The notes beneath the pieces were generated by a model. That model searched no databases, was not told where the DNA came from, and saw nothing but the letters and a program-made list of their open reading frames with translations. From contig NZ_CP034235.1 in assembly GCF_009728935.1 (NCBI RefSeq), forward strand, positions 4,068,001 through 4,132,000: 64,000 nt of DNA, in the 5' to 3' direction. The translations under genes and the position numbers were made by a program. The stretch is from Paenibacillus psychroresistens (GTDB taxonomy: Bacteria; Bacillota; Bacilli; Paenibacillales; NBRC-103111). This document shows, piece after piece, positions 25,423 to 33,568 of the stretch (within the stretch, counting starts at the first letter, position 1; every line of letters begins with the position of its first letter).

Positions 25423-27861
25423 TTAAGGCTGAACTTCGATTACAGGTACAGGTGTTGGTGTGGGAAGCGGCGACTCCGTTGGCGTTAAACTTGGTGTTGG
25501 TTCTGGCGTCGAAGATTCCGTTGGTGTTGGACTAGGTGTTTCATCTGGATTAGTTGATTCTTCTGGATTAGGTGATTCACTAATCACTGGAATTGTACCG
25601 TCATCTGTAGGTGACGGGATTATCAATTCTGTAGGCGATGGACTTACATCAGTTACGGGAACAACTAAATCTACAACATTGGAATTGTTGGATTCCGTGT
25701 TAGAGTCAGGCAAGAAAGTAACCACATAATACTGATAGGTTTGCCCAGGGACGATCGTTAGGTCACTAACAGCTTGGTTATTCTTGATCTCCGCCAGCAT
25801 CTCAAATTCCGTTTCTGTTGATTTGCGATAAATCCGATATGAAACTGCAGAGTCTGCAATGGGTGTCCAATTTATGTTCGCTTTATTAGGAAGAGCAGGA
25901 TCCAAGGTCACAGTTAAATCGATAATGCCTTTAGGCGGTTCTGTTAACTCAGGTACACCACTTGGTTTAACGAAGTTAGTTACAGGTACTTTATCTAGTG
26001 CTTTGCTCATAACATCCTTAAACAACGCAGCTGCACTGCCGCTGCTGATCGTAACGTAATGGTTTTTATCCGGTTTATCGAATCCCATCCAAACGGCTGC
26101 CGTCCATTCAGGTGTGTAACCAACAAACCACAGATCCTTGGTAAACTTCTCATAGCCTTTAATAGTTAATTGTGTAGAGCCCGTTTTACCTGCAACTGGG
26201 CGGTTCATCTTAGCTGCCGTACCCGTTCCACCGGATTCAATAACACCTTTCAATAAAAGTGTCGTATACCAGGCGGTTTTTTTGCTCATCACTTGCTTAG
26301 GCTTATCTGCTTTAAAGGTTTCAATGACCTCATCATTTAATGTGATTTTGAGAATGGAATGCGCGGTATACATAGCTCCATTATTAGCAAAGCTGCCATA
26401 GGCTTGAGCCATACTAATGGGTGTAGCTCCTTTAGTTAATCCACCAAGTGCAATGGCTAAGTTCTCATCATTTTTCTCCAATGGAATATCCAAAGCTTTA
26501 AGAAACTTCAAGCTTCTAGCCATTTTAATCTCATTCAAAAGCCATACAGCAGGCTGATTCATCGACTTTTTAACTGCGTCAAACATCGTAACCTCACCTA
26601 AGTATTGGTTGTTATAATTGCGTGGTTTGTAGCCATTGTAATCGTTTTGCTTATCCTCCAGAATGGAATATGGATTATACTCTCCAGTTTCAATGGCAGG
26701 CGCATAAACAGCCAATGGTTTAAACGATGAACCTGGTTGTTGTTTAAGCGTTGCACGGTTTAGACCTTGCTTCTCATAATCGCGTCCTCCAACCATGGCA
26801 ACTAATCCACCGGTCTTGTGATCAACGATAACCATAGCACCTTGAAATTGCTGCTCTTCATCGCTTTTTTGAAACATTTTATCATTTTTAAACGATTCCT
26901 CCATGATCTTTTGGGCTTTGGTATTCATCGTTGTATATATTTTGTAGCCGCCTTTTTTAAGCGCATCCTCTTCAATATTATACTTATCCAATGCTTCTTC
27001 AACCGTATAATCAATAAAGGATAAATAATTCTCTGAGGTTGCGACCTGAGGAGGAGCTTTATAGATTACTGCATTAGCCTTATCCTTCTCTGCCTCGGTA
27101 ATAAAGCCCTGATCAAACATCAGCTTAAGAACCACAGCACGACGATCTTTGGAGTTATCCGGGTAGAGAACGGGTGAATAATACTTAGGCGATTTAGGAA
27201 TCGCAGCTAATGTAGCCATTTCCCACAGCTCCAGATCCTTAAGCTCCTTGTCAAAATAACGCTTCGCTGCGACCTTGATTCCATACGAGCGATTGCCAAA
27301 ATTAATTCGGTTGAGATATAAAGTAATAATCTCTTCTTTTGTAAATTGTTCTTCCAAAGCTATCGCTAAGGATGCTTCAGTTGCTTTACGGAATAATGTT
27401 TTATCGGGATTTTCAAATAAGATATTCTTGGCCAGCTGTTGGGTAATCGTACTCCCGCCTTCAACTGCAGAACGGTGAATAATATCCTTAACGACAGCAC
27501 GCCCAATCGAAAGAAAGTCGATTCCGGTATGCTCATTAAACCGTTTATCCTCTGTAGCAATAACGGCGTCAATCATCAAAGGCGGGATATCCGTATATTT
27601 AACAGGCTCGCTTTTTAATTGATTTAAATTAGCTACAAAAACGCCTTTTTCATCGTAAATAGCTGTAGGGCTTCCCATAACTAATTCACTTGGATCAATC
27701 TTACCCAGCAGCTTCTGGCCATTAAAAATAATTAAAGCATAGCCAACTAGCACACAAACCGTTGCAGTACCGGCCGTAATAATCATCCAGAATATCATTC
27801 TGCGTACGGACCATTTGGATTTCTTTTTCTTTTTTGGTTTGGTATTCATGTTTCTAGACAT
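25423..27861 (-). CDS. ponA: Class A penicillin-binding protein (PBP1A)
   Basis: An 812-residue bifunctional murein synthase. A basic cytoplasmic start (NTKPKKKKKSKWSVRR) precedes one transmembrane helix. The glycosyltransferase domain has ATEDKRFNEHTGID and GGSTITQQLAKN. The transpeptidase domain has the Ser in QPGSSFKP, an SMNQPA motif (SxN), and AGKTGST. A fibronectin type III domain follows (about 670-760). The tail is a Pro/Ser/Thr/Glu-rich repeat (PTPTESSTPEPTPSLTPTES), which may extend through the wall. The start at 27859-27861 has GGGG 7 nt upstream. The leader contains a possible attenuator (27893-27935). Confidence 0.93.
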   Translation of the reverse strand: MSRNMNTKPKKKKKSKWSVRRMIFWMIITAGTATVCVLVGYALIIFNGQKLLGKIDPSELVMGSPTAIYDEKGVFVANLNQLKSEPVKYTDIPPLMIDAVIATEDKRFNEHTGIDFLSIGRAVVKDIIHRSAVEGGSTITQQLAKNILFENPDKTLFRKATEASLAIALEEQFTKEEIITLYLNRINFGNRSYGIKVAAKRYFDKELKDLELWEMATLAAIPKSPKYYSPVLYPDNSKDRRAVVLKLMFDQGFITEAEKDKANAVIYKAPPQVATSENYLSFIDYTVEEALDKYNIEEDALKKGGYKIYTTMNTKAQKIMEESFKNDKMFQKSDEEQQFQGAMVIVDHKTGGLVAMVGGRDYEKQGLNRATLKQQPGSSFKPLAVYAPAIETGEYNPYSILEDKQNDYNGYKPRNYNNQYLGEVTMFDAVKKSMNQPAVWLLNEIKMARSLKFLKALDIPLEKNDENLAIALGGLTKGATPISMAQAYGSFANNGAMYTAHSILKITLNDEVIETFKADKPKQVMSKKTAWYTTLLLKGVIESGGTGTAAKMNRPVAGKTGSTQLTIKGYEKFTKDLWFVGYTPEWTAAVWMGFDKPDKNHYVTISSGSAAALFKDVMSKALDKVPVTNFVKPSGVPELTEPPKGIIDLTVTLDPALPNKANINWTPIADSAVSYRIYRKSTETEFEMLAEIKNNQAVSDLTIVPGQTYQYYVVTFLPDSNTESNNSNVVDLVVPVTDVSPSPTELIIPSPTDDGTIPVISESPNPEESTNPDETPSPTPTESSTPEPTPSLTPTESPLPTPTPVPVIEVQP

Positions 27862-27892
27862 GGAACATCCCCTATTCATCTCTCTAATTAAA

Positions 27893-27935
27893 AGAGCAAC
27901 CCGCGTAAAGCTTGGGTTGCTCTGCAGCAAGCTTT
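27893..27935 (-). promoter_or_regulatory. Terminator hairpin in the PBP1A leader, with a competing upstream stem (possible attenuator)
   Basis: Minus strand: AGAGCAACCC pairs with GGGTTGCTCT (10 bp, 27914-27923 with 27893-27902) and is followed by TTTTAATT, about 30 nt before the PBP1A start. Just upstream AAAGCTTG (complement of 27928-27935) can pair with CAAGCTTT (complement of 27907-27914), enclosing the terminator's 5' arm. If the promoter is upstream of this element, the two structures compete, as in attenuators. The alternative is a simple end to the hfq transcript. Confidence 0.5.
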
Positions 27936-28073
27936 ATTCTATTAGACGTAATTGCACTCATTAGGTTGCGTTAAACTGGTAACGGGCAACAATTATTAAT
28001 TGCTCGTTATAGTGTATTTCAAAATATAAGAAAGTATAAGTTTCACCCTGTATACAGCTCTTATATTTTCGGA

Positions 28074-28103
28074 TAAAAGCACCATCTTCTTTCAGAAAGA
28101 TGG
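28074..28103 (-). terminator. Probable terminator of the mutS-hfq operon
   Basis: Minus strand CCATCTT pairs with AAGATGG (28097-28103 with 28082-28088), followed by TGCTTTTAT. It is short and its U run is interrupted. Confidence 0.55.
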
Positions 28104-28122
28104 CGTAGCCATTTATCCATAA

Positions 28123-28359
28123 TTATTCAGCAGTTGGATCTTGAATAAAAGATACGGACCTTAACGGAGTAAATGTAGAGATAGCATGCTTATAAACCAT
28201 TTGCTGTCTGCCTTCGCTGTCAATAATAATCGTGAAATTGTCAAATGCTTTAATAATGCCGCGAATTTGAAATCCATTTGTTAAATAGACTGTCACGGGA
28301 ATGCTTTCTTTGCGCAGCTGATTGAGAAAGTTGTCTTGAATATTGATCGATTTGTTCAT
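28123..28359 (-). CDS. hfq: RNA chaperone Hfq
   Basis: A 78-residue Sm-like protein that forms a hexameric ring and binds A- or U-rich RNA. It starts MNKSINIQDNFLNQLRKESIPVTV; the Sm1 motif includes NGFQIRGIIKAFDNFTIII and Sm2 includes the KHAIST core (canonical YKHAIST here). The ATG at 28357-28359 has AGGGGG upstream; the 17-residue extension of the open frame is not supported. It lies 88 bp downstream of miaA, the common Bacillales and proteobacterial order. Confidence 0.96.
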   Translation of the reverse strand: MNKSINIQDNFLNQLRKESIPVTVYLTNGFQIRGIIKAFDNFTIIIDSEGRQQMVYKHAISTFTPLRSVSFIQDPTAE

Positions 28360-28446
28360 GAAAGTACCCCCTAGATTTTTGTTTAACCATTTTTTAATAA
28401 AATGAAACAATTACAGTCAAAACATAGGCTGTTCTGATGTATATTC

Positions 28447-29409
28447 TTATGGAAGCGTAAACTTTCCTGCTATTATATCATTAATCTTTTGCAAATGCGT
28501 AGAAAAGTTTGTGAAGTCTGTCACATCCACCCAATTAATGTCTTTCATATGACGAAACCATGATAACTGACGCTTGGCAAAATGCCGGGTATCCCGTTTT
28601 AAAAGCGTGATAGCAGCCTCTAAAGTATACTCGCCTTGCAGATAGCGAATGATCTCTTTATAGCCCAATCCTTGCATGGAAACATAATCCGTTGTATAAC
28701 CTTTGTCAAGGAGCATACGCACCTCTTCAACCAATCCTTGCTCGAGCATTAAATCAATTCTATGTTCAATTCGTTTATATAGCAAATCCCTATCCATTGT
28801 CAACCCAATGATGCATAACTCATAAGGGGATTGCTTCAACTGGCCAGCTAATTGTGTTGAAAGTGTAATTCCTGTGAGATGCAAGATTTCTAAGGCTCGC
28901 ACCACACGGCGTGTATTATTAGGGTGCAAGCGTTCCGCAGAAGTCGGATCTACGGCTCTTAATTTCTCATGTAGTGCCAGTTCACCATGCTCCGCTAAGT
29001 AAATTGCTTGCTCCTGCCTAAAAGCTTCATCAGCTGTCGCCTCACTAAATTGAAATTGATAGCAAAGTGATTCTATATATAACCCGGTGCCTCCCACAAT
29101 GAACGGAAGCTGGCCTCTCGCTTGAATATCAAGAATTAATGGCTCCGCATATTGTTGGAAAGAAGCTGCCGAGAAAGCTTCATCGGGTTCAATGATGTCA
29201 ATCAGGTGGTGTGGGATGCCCTCTTGCTCTTCATAAGAAATTTTGGCTGTACCGACATCCATCCCTCGATAAACCTGCATAGAGTCACCTGAAATAATTT
29301 CACATCCATGGATTCTTGCTAATTCAAGGCTTAGCTTTGTCTTGCCAACAGCAGTAGGTCCGACAAGAACAAGTAATTTGGGTTTGTCGGAGTTAATCAA
29401 TTGACTCAT
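28447..29409 (-). CDS. miaA: tRNA dimethylallyltransferase MiaA
   Basis: A 320-residue enzyme that adds a dimethylallyl group to A37 of tRNAs reading UNN codons. Visible elements: P-loop LVGPTAVGKTKLSLELA, the acceptor-binding GDSMQVYRGMDVGTAKIS, GIPHHLIDIIEPDEAFSA, GGTGLYIESL and HPNNTRRVVRALEI. Length is typical. Its ATG overlaps the stop of the methyltransferase gene by 4 bp, indicating coupled translation. Confidence 0.97.
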   Translation of the reverse strand: MSQLINSDKPKLLVLVGPTAVGKTKLSLELARIHGCEIISGDSMQVYRGMDVGTAKISYEEQEGIPHHLIDIIEPDEAFSAASFQQYAEPLILDIQARGQLPFIVGGTGLYIESLCYQFQFSEATADEAFRQEQAIYLAEHGELALHEKLRAVDPTSAERLHPNNTRRVVRALEILHLTGITLSTQLAGQLKQSPYELCIIGLTMDRDLLYKRIEHRIDLMLEQGLVEEVRMLLDKGYTTDYVSMQGLGYKEIIRYLQGEYTLEAAITLLKRDTRHFAKRQLSWFRHMKDINWVDVTDFTNFSTHLQKINDIIAGKFTLP

Positions 29410-30185
29410 AATTCAATCACTCCATAAGCTATGTTAGTCTGGGATCGATAGGTTGTGGCAAAGCCTAATCGCGCGAATTCAGTACTATCTTTAAGTTCTT
29501 TCATAATAATTTTTTTGCGTGCGACTCGCTTGGCTTCTGTAATAGTTTCTAGCTGAATAGCTTGCATATTCGCAATCTCACGCAAAGGTGAAATTGCACT
29601 GGAATCGACAACTGGGGTGCGGAACATCGGATCAAAATAGATGTAGTCGATGCTCTTAGCTTCCAAGCTTTGAAGATAGGAATAGTGATCTGCATGCTCG
29701 ACCTTGACTCTACGCATGGCTTCGGTTATCTCAGCAATCGGAGATTCGTAGCAGCTAAGCCCTTCCTGTAGAAGCATAACAAGCGTCGGTTCGCTTTCAA
29801 GCGCAACCACGCTGCCTGTTGCGCCAACTGCGTAAGCAAACACAATTGAATCTGAGGCTAGCCCTGCTGTGCAATCCAGCACGGAGTCTCCTTCACTAAT
29901 ACCTGCAAATGCAATTAGAGGATCCACTTCGCCTCGAATTAAGCGTTTAATCCGAATGGCTGCTGTGCTTGGATGAAAAAATATCGCAGAATCATCCGTT
30001 GAAGTATAATAACGAATTTCCCGCTCCGTCAGCAGCATAATTTCAGTTTCGGTATATCGTTTCCGCAACGCTGGCAATGAAAACTGTCGACGCAAAACAT
30101 ATTTTCCTCCACCTAGCTGATCAGCAATTCGTTGTGCTTTAATGGCTAATTCATTCGATGGCTTGTAAGAAGTTGTCACTAGCAT
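29406..30185 (-). CDS. RsmJ-like class I SAM-dependent methyltransferase
   Basis: A 259-residue methyltransferase. SAM motif I is DSVLDCTAGLASDSIVFAYAVG, the acidic end of strand 2 VVALESE, and motif IV YIYFDPMFRTP, which matches the DPMF signature of RsmJ (16S rRNA guanine-N2 methyltransferase) rather than an NPPY amino-MTase. The N-terminal 60 residues (ELAIKAQRIADQLGGGKYVLRR) may bind RNA. It overlaps mutL by 1 bp and miaA by 4 bp. Related Bacillus YpiP proteins are uncharacterised, so rRNA as substrate is inferred. Confidence 0.75.
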   Translation of the reverse strand: MLVTTSYKPSNELAIKAQRIADQLGGGKYVLRRQFSLPALRKRYTETEIMLLTEREIRYYTSTDDSAIFFHPSTAAIRIKRLIRGEVDPLIAFAGISEGDSVLDCTAGLASDSIVFAYAVGATGSVVALESEPTLVMLLQEGLSCYESPIAEITEAMRRVKVEHADHYSYLQSLEAKSIDYIYFDPMFRTPVVDSSAISPLREIANMQAIQLETITEAKRVARKKIIMKELKDSTEFARLGFATTYRSQTNIAYGVIEL

Positions 30186-32068
30186 TACATCACCCGTTTG
30201 AACATTTTTTCAAGCTCGTGCGTAGAAAAACTAACGACAATGGGTCTTCCATGCGGGCAGGTATAAGGAACTTTACAAGCACCCAGACGCTCCAACAAGG
30301 CTTCCATTTCCGCAATCGTCTGGAATTGGTTAGCTTTGATCGAGGCTTTACATGAGCACATGATGGCCGCCTTCTCACGAATTTTAGTTAGATCAATCGC
30401 TTTTTTCTCAGCGAGAATCCACTCCGCCATTTCCTCAATAATCGCTTGTTCTTCGCCTGCTGGAAACCAATGAGGATAAGCACGGACGATAAAAGATTGC
30501 CCGCCAAAATGCTCAATATATACACCTGCTTGGACGAATATGTCTAATTTAAGCTTGAGCATGGCCGCATCCGTGGGTGTGAAGTCCAAGGTAATCGGGA
30601 CTAATAATTGCTGACTGGCGTCAGCTGGATGGCCAAATTGCTCATAATAATATTCATAATGAATCCGTTCATGAGCTGCGTGCTGGTCAATTAAGAACAA
30701 ACCCAATTCGTTCTGAGCCACAATGTAAGTCCCATGCAATTGACCAATAGGCGTTAACTCTGGGAATGATGGCAGTTTAATAGGTTGCTCCAACTCGACT
30801 GCCGGCTGCATTAATCTTTGAACGGCATCATATGGTACCGATTTACGTTCAGGAGCGGGCATAGGTACATATTCATTTACTTTAGCTCGTGTGAAATCTA
30901 TAGTCGGTTTAGGAAAGCTATAGTTATTTGGTGTTGAGCTGCTTAGAGCTGTACTGCTAGGTACTGATCTGCTTGGGGCTTGGCTATTTGGAGTCGTTGT
31001 TGGTCGATAAAGCTCCATTTGTTCTTGAACCACAGCGGGTTTATCCAGCTTGCGCTGTTGACCTCCCTGCGGTATCAAGTTAACTTTCTTTAAACCGTCT
31101 TCAATCGTTTTGACCAGACAAGCAAGCAGCTCCGGTTCTTTACTAAATCGAACCTCAAGCTTGGATGGATGAACATTGACATCAAGCAAGGACGGATCCA
31201 TCGTAATATGCAAAACAGCAACAGGATAGCGATTAATCGGTAAGTAAGTATGATAAGCATGTAGAATCGTTTGTGCTAAAGCAAAATTACGGATGTAACG
31301 GCCGTTAATAATCGTGGTAATGCCTGAGCGATTGGCTCGTGTCCATTCCGGTTTAGAGACATAGCCTTGAACCGTGTAATCTAAACTTTCCTCCTGTACA
31401 GGGATTAACTGCTTAGCAGACGTTGAACCATATACAGCAGCGATAACCTGCAATAGATCGCCATTGCCCAAGGTTTGCAGCAATAGATTGTCATTATGTC
31501 GCAGAGTAAAGGCAATCTGCGGATGCGCCATGGCTAATCGGTATATATAATCGGATACGTTGCCAAGTTCAGTCTGAATTGTCTTCATGTACTTTAACCG
31601 TGCAGGTGTATTGTAGAACAATTCGCGAACTTTAAAATCTGTTCCTTGGCGTGCCGCCGCCTCGACAAAAGAGCGTACCGTGCCGCCTTCAATTATCAGC
31701 GTCCTGCCCAGACCATTCTTAGTGGTGGATGTTGTGCATTCAACCTTGGAAACGGCAGCAATACTGGGTAATGCCTCACCACGAAAGCCAAGCGTCCGAA
31801 TCTGAAACAATTCCTTGCCTGAGTTGATTTTACTTGTCGCATGGCGAAAAAAGGCGAGCTCACAATCGTCCTGTTCGATTCCTGAACCATTGTCTACCAC
31901 TCGAATTAGCTGCAGCCCACCTTCTTCAATGGTAACATCAATTGTCGTACTGCCAGCATCGACACTGTTTTCTACAAGCTCCTTCACTACGGAGGAAGGC
32001 CGCTCTACTACTTCGCCCGCAGCAATCTGATTAGCAATATGATCATCTAAAACATGTATTATACCCAT
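30185..32068 (-). CDS. mutL: DNA mismatch repair endonuclease MutL
   Basis: A 627-residue protein. The GHKL ATPase domain has ELVENSVDAGST, DNGSGIEQDD, HATSKI and GFRGEALPSIAAVS. A Ser/Pro/Thr-rich linker (about 350-440) follows. The C-terminal dimerisation domain has the endonuclease motif DQHAAHERIHYE (fits DQHA-x2-E-x4-E), SCKASIKA and CPHGRP. So this is the nicking-competent form used in organisms without MutH. It lies between an S41 protease and the RsmJ-like gene, in the mutS-mutL-miaA-hfq string. Confidence 0.97.
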   Translation of the reverse strand: MGIIHVLDDHIANQIAAGEVVERPSSVVKELVENSVDAGSTTIDVTIEEGGLQLIRVVDNGSGIEQDDCELAFFRHATSKINSGKELFQIRTLGFRGEALPSIAAVSKVECTTSTTKNGLGRTLIIEGGTVRSFVEAAARQGTDFKVRELFYNTPARLKYMKTIQTELGNVSDYIYRLAMAHPQIAFTLRHNDNLLLQTLGNGDLLQVIAAVYGSTSAKQLIPVQEESLDYTVQGYVSKPEWTRANRSGITTIINGRYIRNFALAQTILHAYHTYLPINRYPVAVLHITMDPSLLDVNVHPSKLEVRFSKEPELLACLVKTIEDGLKKVNLIPQGGQQRKLDKPAVVQEQMELYRPTTTPNSQAPSRSVPSSTALSSSTPNNYSFPKPTIDFTRAKVNEYVPMPAPERKSVPYDAVQRLMQPAVELEQPIKLPSFPELTPIGQLHGTYIVAQNELGLFLIDQHAAHERIHYEYYYEQFGHPADASQQLLVPITLDFTPTDAAMLKLKLDIFVQAGVYIEHFGGQSFIVRAYPHWFPAGEEQAIIEEMAEWILAEKKAIDLTKIREKAAIMCSCKASIKANQFQTIAEMEALLERLGACKVPYTCPHGRPIVVSFSTHELEKMFKRVM

Positions 32069-32071
32069 GGC

Positions 32072-33541
32072 TTATTTTCCTTTCACTTGCAGTGTCAGCA
32101 GATCCTTTTCCATCGACCATTGCAGCTGCGGGAATTTTTTACTAAAGCTTGCGAGCTCGAGATAAGTAGTGCCTTTTTCATTCAGGGTCCCCCCTGCAGT
32201 CACCGGAAATACTTCATTTTTATTCGAGGCGGTAATTTGAACAGCTTTGGCAGCTGTATTCCAGCTTATTTTACCTTTAATCAGCGTAGCCAAAATTCGC
32301 GATGGCACATATATTTTATTATTAACGGTCTTAATTGTATAATTCTCTCCGCCAAAGGCTTGATTGTTAATTGAGATTTCATTATTATTTTTCGTTAGCT
32401 TAATTTCCTTCATCCCTGCAGTTTGAAAAGCAGTGATTAGCTGTGGTACATAACCTAATGACTCGATATCTGGAGTAATTCCGACTTTATTGACTTTGTG
32501 ATTTTTGGGAGTTAAATATTCCTCGATGGTTACTTTCAAGACTCCACCATTGCTTAGAGGGAAGATCGATTGTACGCTTCCTTTACCAAAGCTTTTGGTT
32601 CCTATTACTGTGGCTAGCTTGTAATCCTGTAAAGCTCCAGCTAGTACCTCAGATGCGCTTGCGCTATTCTCATTCACCAGTACATAAACTGGAAAATCAA
32701 CAGTTGCCCCGCCTTTCAAGGTAATCGGCGCATCGATATGGTTGCGATCGTTAGTATGGATTAATGTGCCTTCTTTAATGAAAAGCTTGGCAATATTGCT
32801 CGCCGTGTCCAATAATCCACCGCCATTGTCGCGTAAATCAATCACTAAGGAACGAATGTGATTTTGTTGGAATTCCTTAAGCTTAGCTGCAAACAATTCG
32901 TCTGCGTCCGTCGAGAAGCTTGATAGCTGTATATAACCTGTACCATCCTCGAATAGCTTGCCCGTCACTACTGGCAAATTAATTGTTTTACGAAGCATCT
33001 TCAGGTCAAGCACTTCTTTATTGCGAGTTACTGTGATCGTTACATTGGTATTCTCTTCACCCAGCACCATTTCAATGAGCTTATCAACGGTTACCTTCTT
33101 CGTTGTCTTCCCATCTACACCTGTGATGTAATCACCAATCTTAATCCCCCCCGCTTCAGCAGGGGAGCCTTTAAAGATTTCAGTTATAAAGATTCCATTT
33201 TCATCCGTATTTAAACGAACTCCGATTCCCACATAGTTCTGCTCCAAAGCGTTCTCAAAGCCTTTCCATTCCTTAGGCGTAAAATAGACGGTATAAGGAT
33301 CATTAAGCCCATCTACCATGCCTTTAATCGCGTTGTCGCTCAGCTTTTCCGGTGAGACTGCGCTGAAATGGTTATCTTGAAGCAGCTTGAATACTTCATC
33401 CGTAACTGCGGTCGGCGCTGTACTATCCGCTGCGCTTGCGATCGATAGGATGGGTAGAGTACCTAAGGTTGATAGGGTAAGAATAAGTAGACTTTTTCGC
33501 AAGGACTTATGAAGCTTAGCTCTAGAAATATAACGAAACAT
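32072..33541 (-). CDS. S41 C-terminal processing protease with stalk domain
   Basis: A 489-residue exported serine protease. An N-terminal signal or anchor helix (LRKSLLILTLSTLGTLPILSIASAA) is followed by a PDZ domain (GIFITEIFKGSPAEAGGIKIGDYI), then the S41 catalytic domain with the Ser in NENSASASEVLAGAL and the Lys in GTKSFGKGSVQ. The last 110 residues resemble the stalk domain (NNKIYVPSRILATLI ... ISWNTAAKAVQI). It cleaves or trims secreted proteins outside the membrane. Its position between mutS and mutL (3 bp from mutL) is unrelated to repair by sequence, but puts it on the same transcript. Confidence 0.9.
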   Translation of the reverse strand: MFRYISRAKLHKSLRKSLLILTLSTLGTLPILSIASAADSTAPTAVTDEVFKLLQDNHFSAVSPEKLSDNAIKGMVDGLNDPYTVYFTPKEWKGFENALEQNYVGIGVRLNTDENGIFITEIFKGSPAEAGGIKIGDYITGVDGKTTKKVTVDKLIEMVLGEENTNVTITVTRNKEVLDLKMLRKTINLPVVTGKLFEDGTGYIQLSSFSTDADELFAAKLKEFQQNHIRSLVIDLRDNGGGLLDTASNIAKLFIKEGTLIHTNDRNHIDAPITLKGGATVDFPVYVLVNENSASASEVLAGALQDYKLATVIGTKSFGKGSVQSIFPLSNGGVLKVTIEEYLTPKNHKVNKVGITPDIESLGYVPQLITAFQTAGMKEIKLTKNNNEISINNQAFGGENYTIKTVNNKIYVPSRILATLIKGKISWNTAAKAVQITASNKNEVFPVTAGGTLNEKGTTYLELASFSKKFPQLQWSMEKDLLTLQVKGK

Positions 33542-33568
33542 GGACTCATCCCTTTCTCTAAGCTTGTT

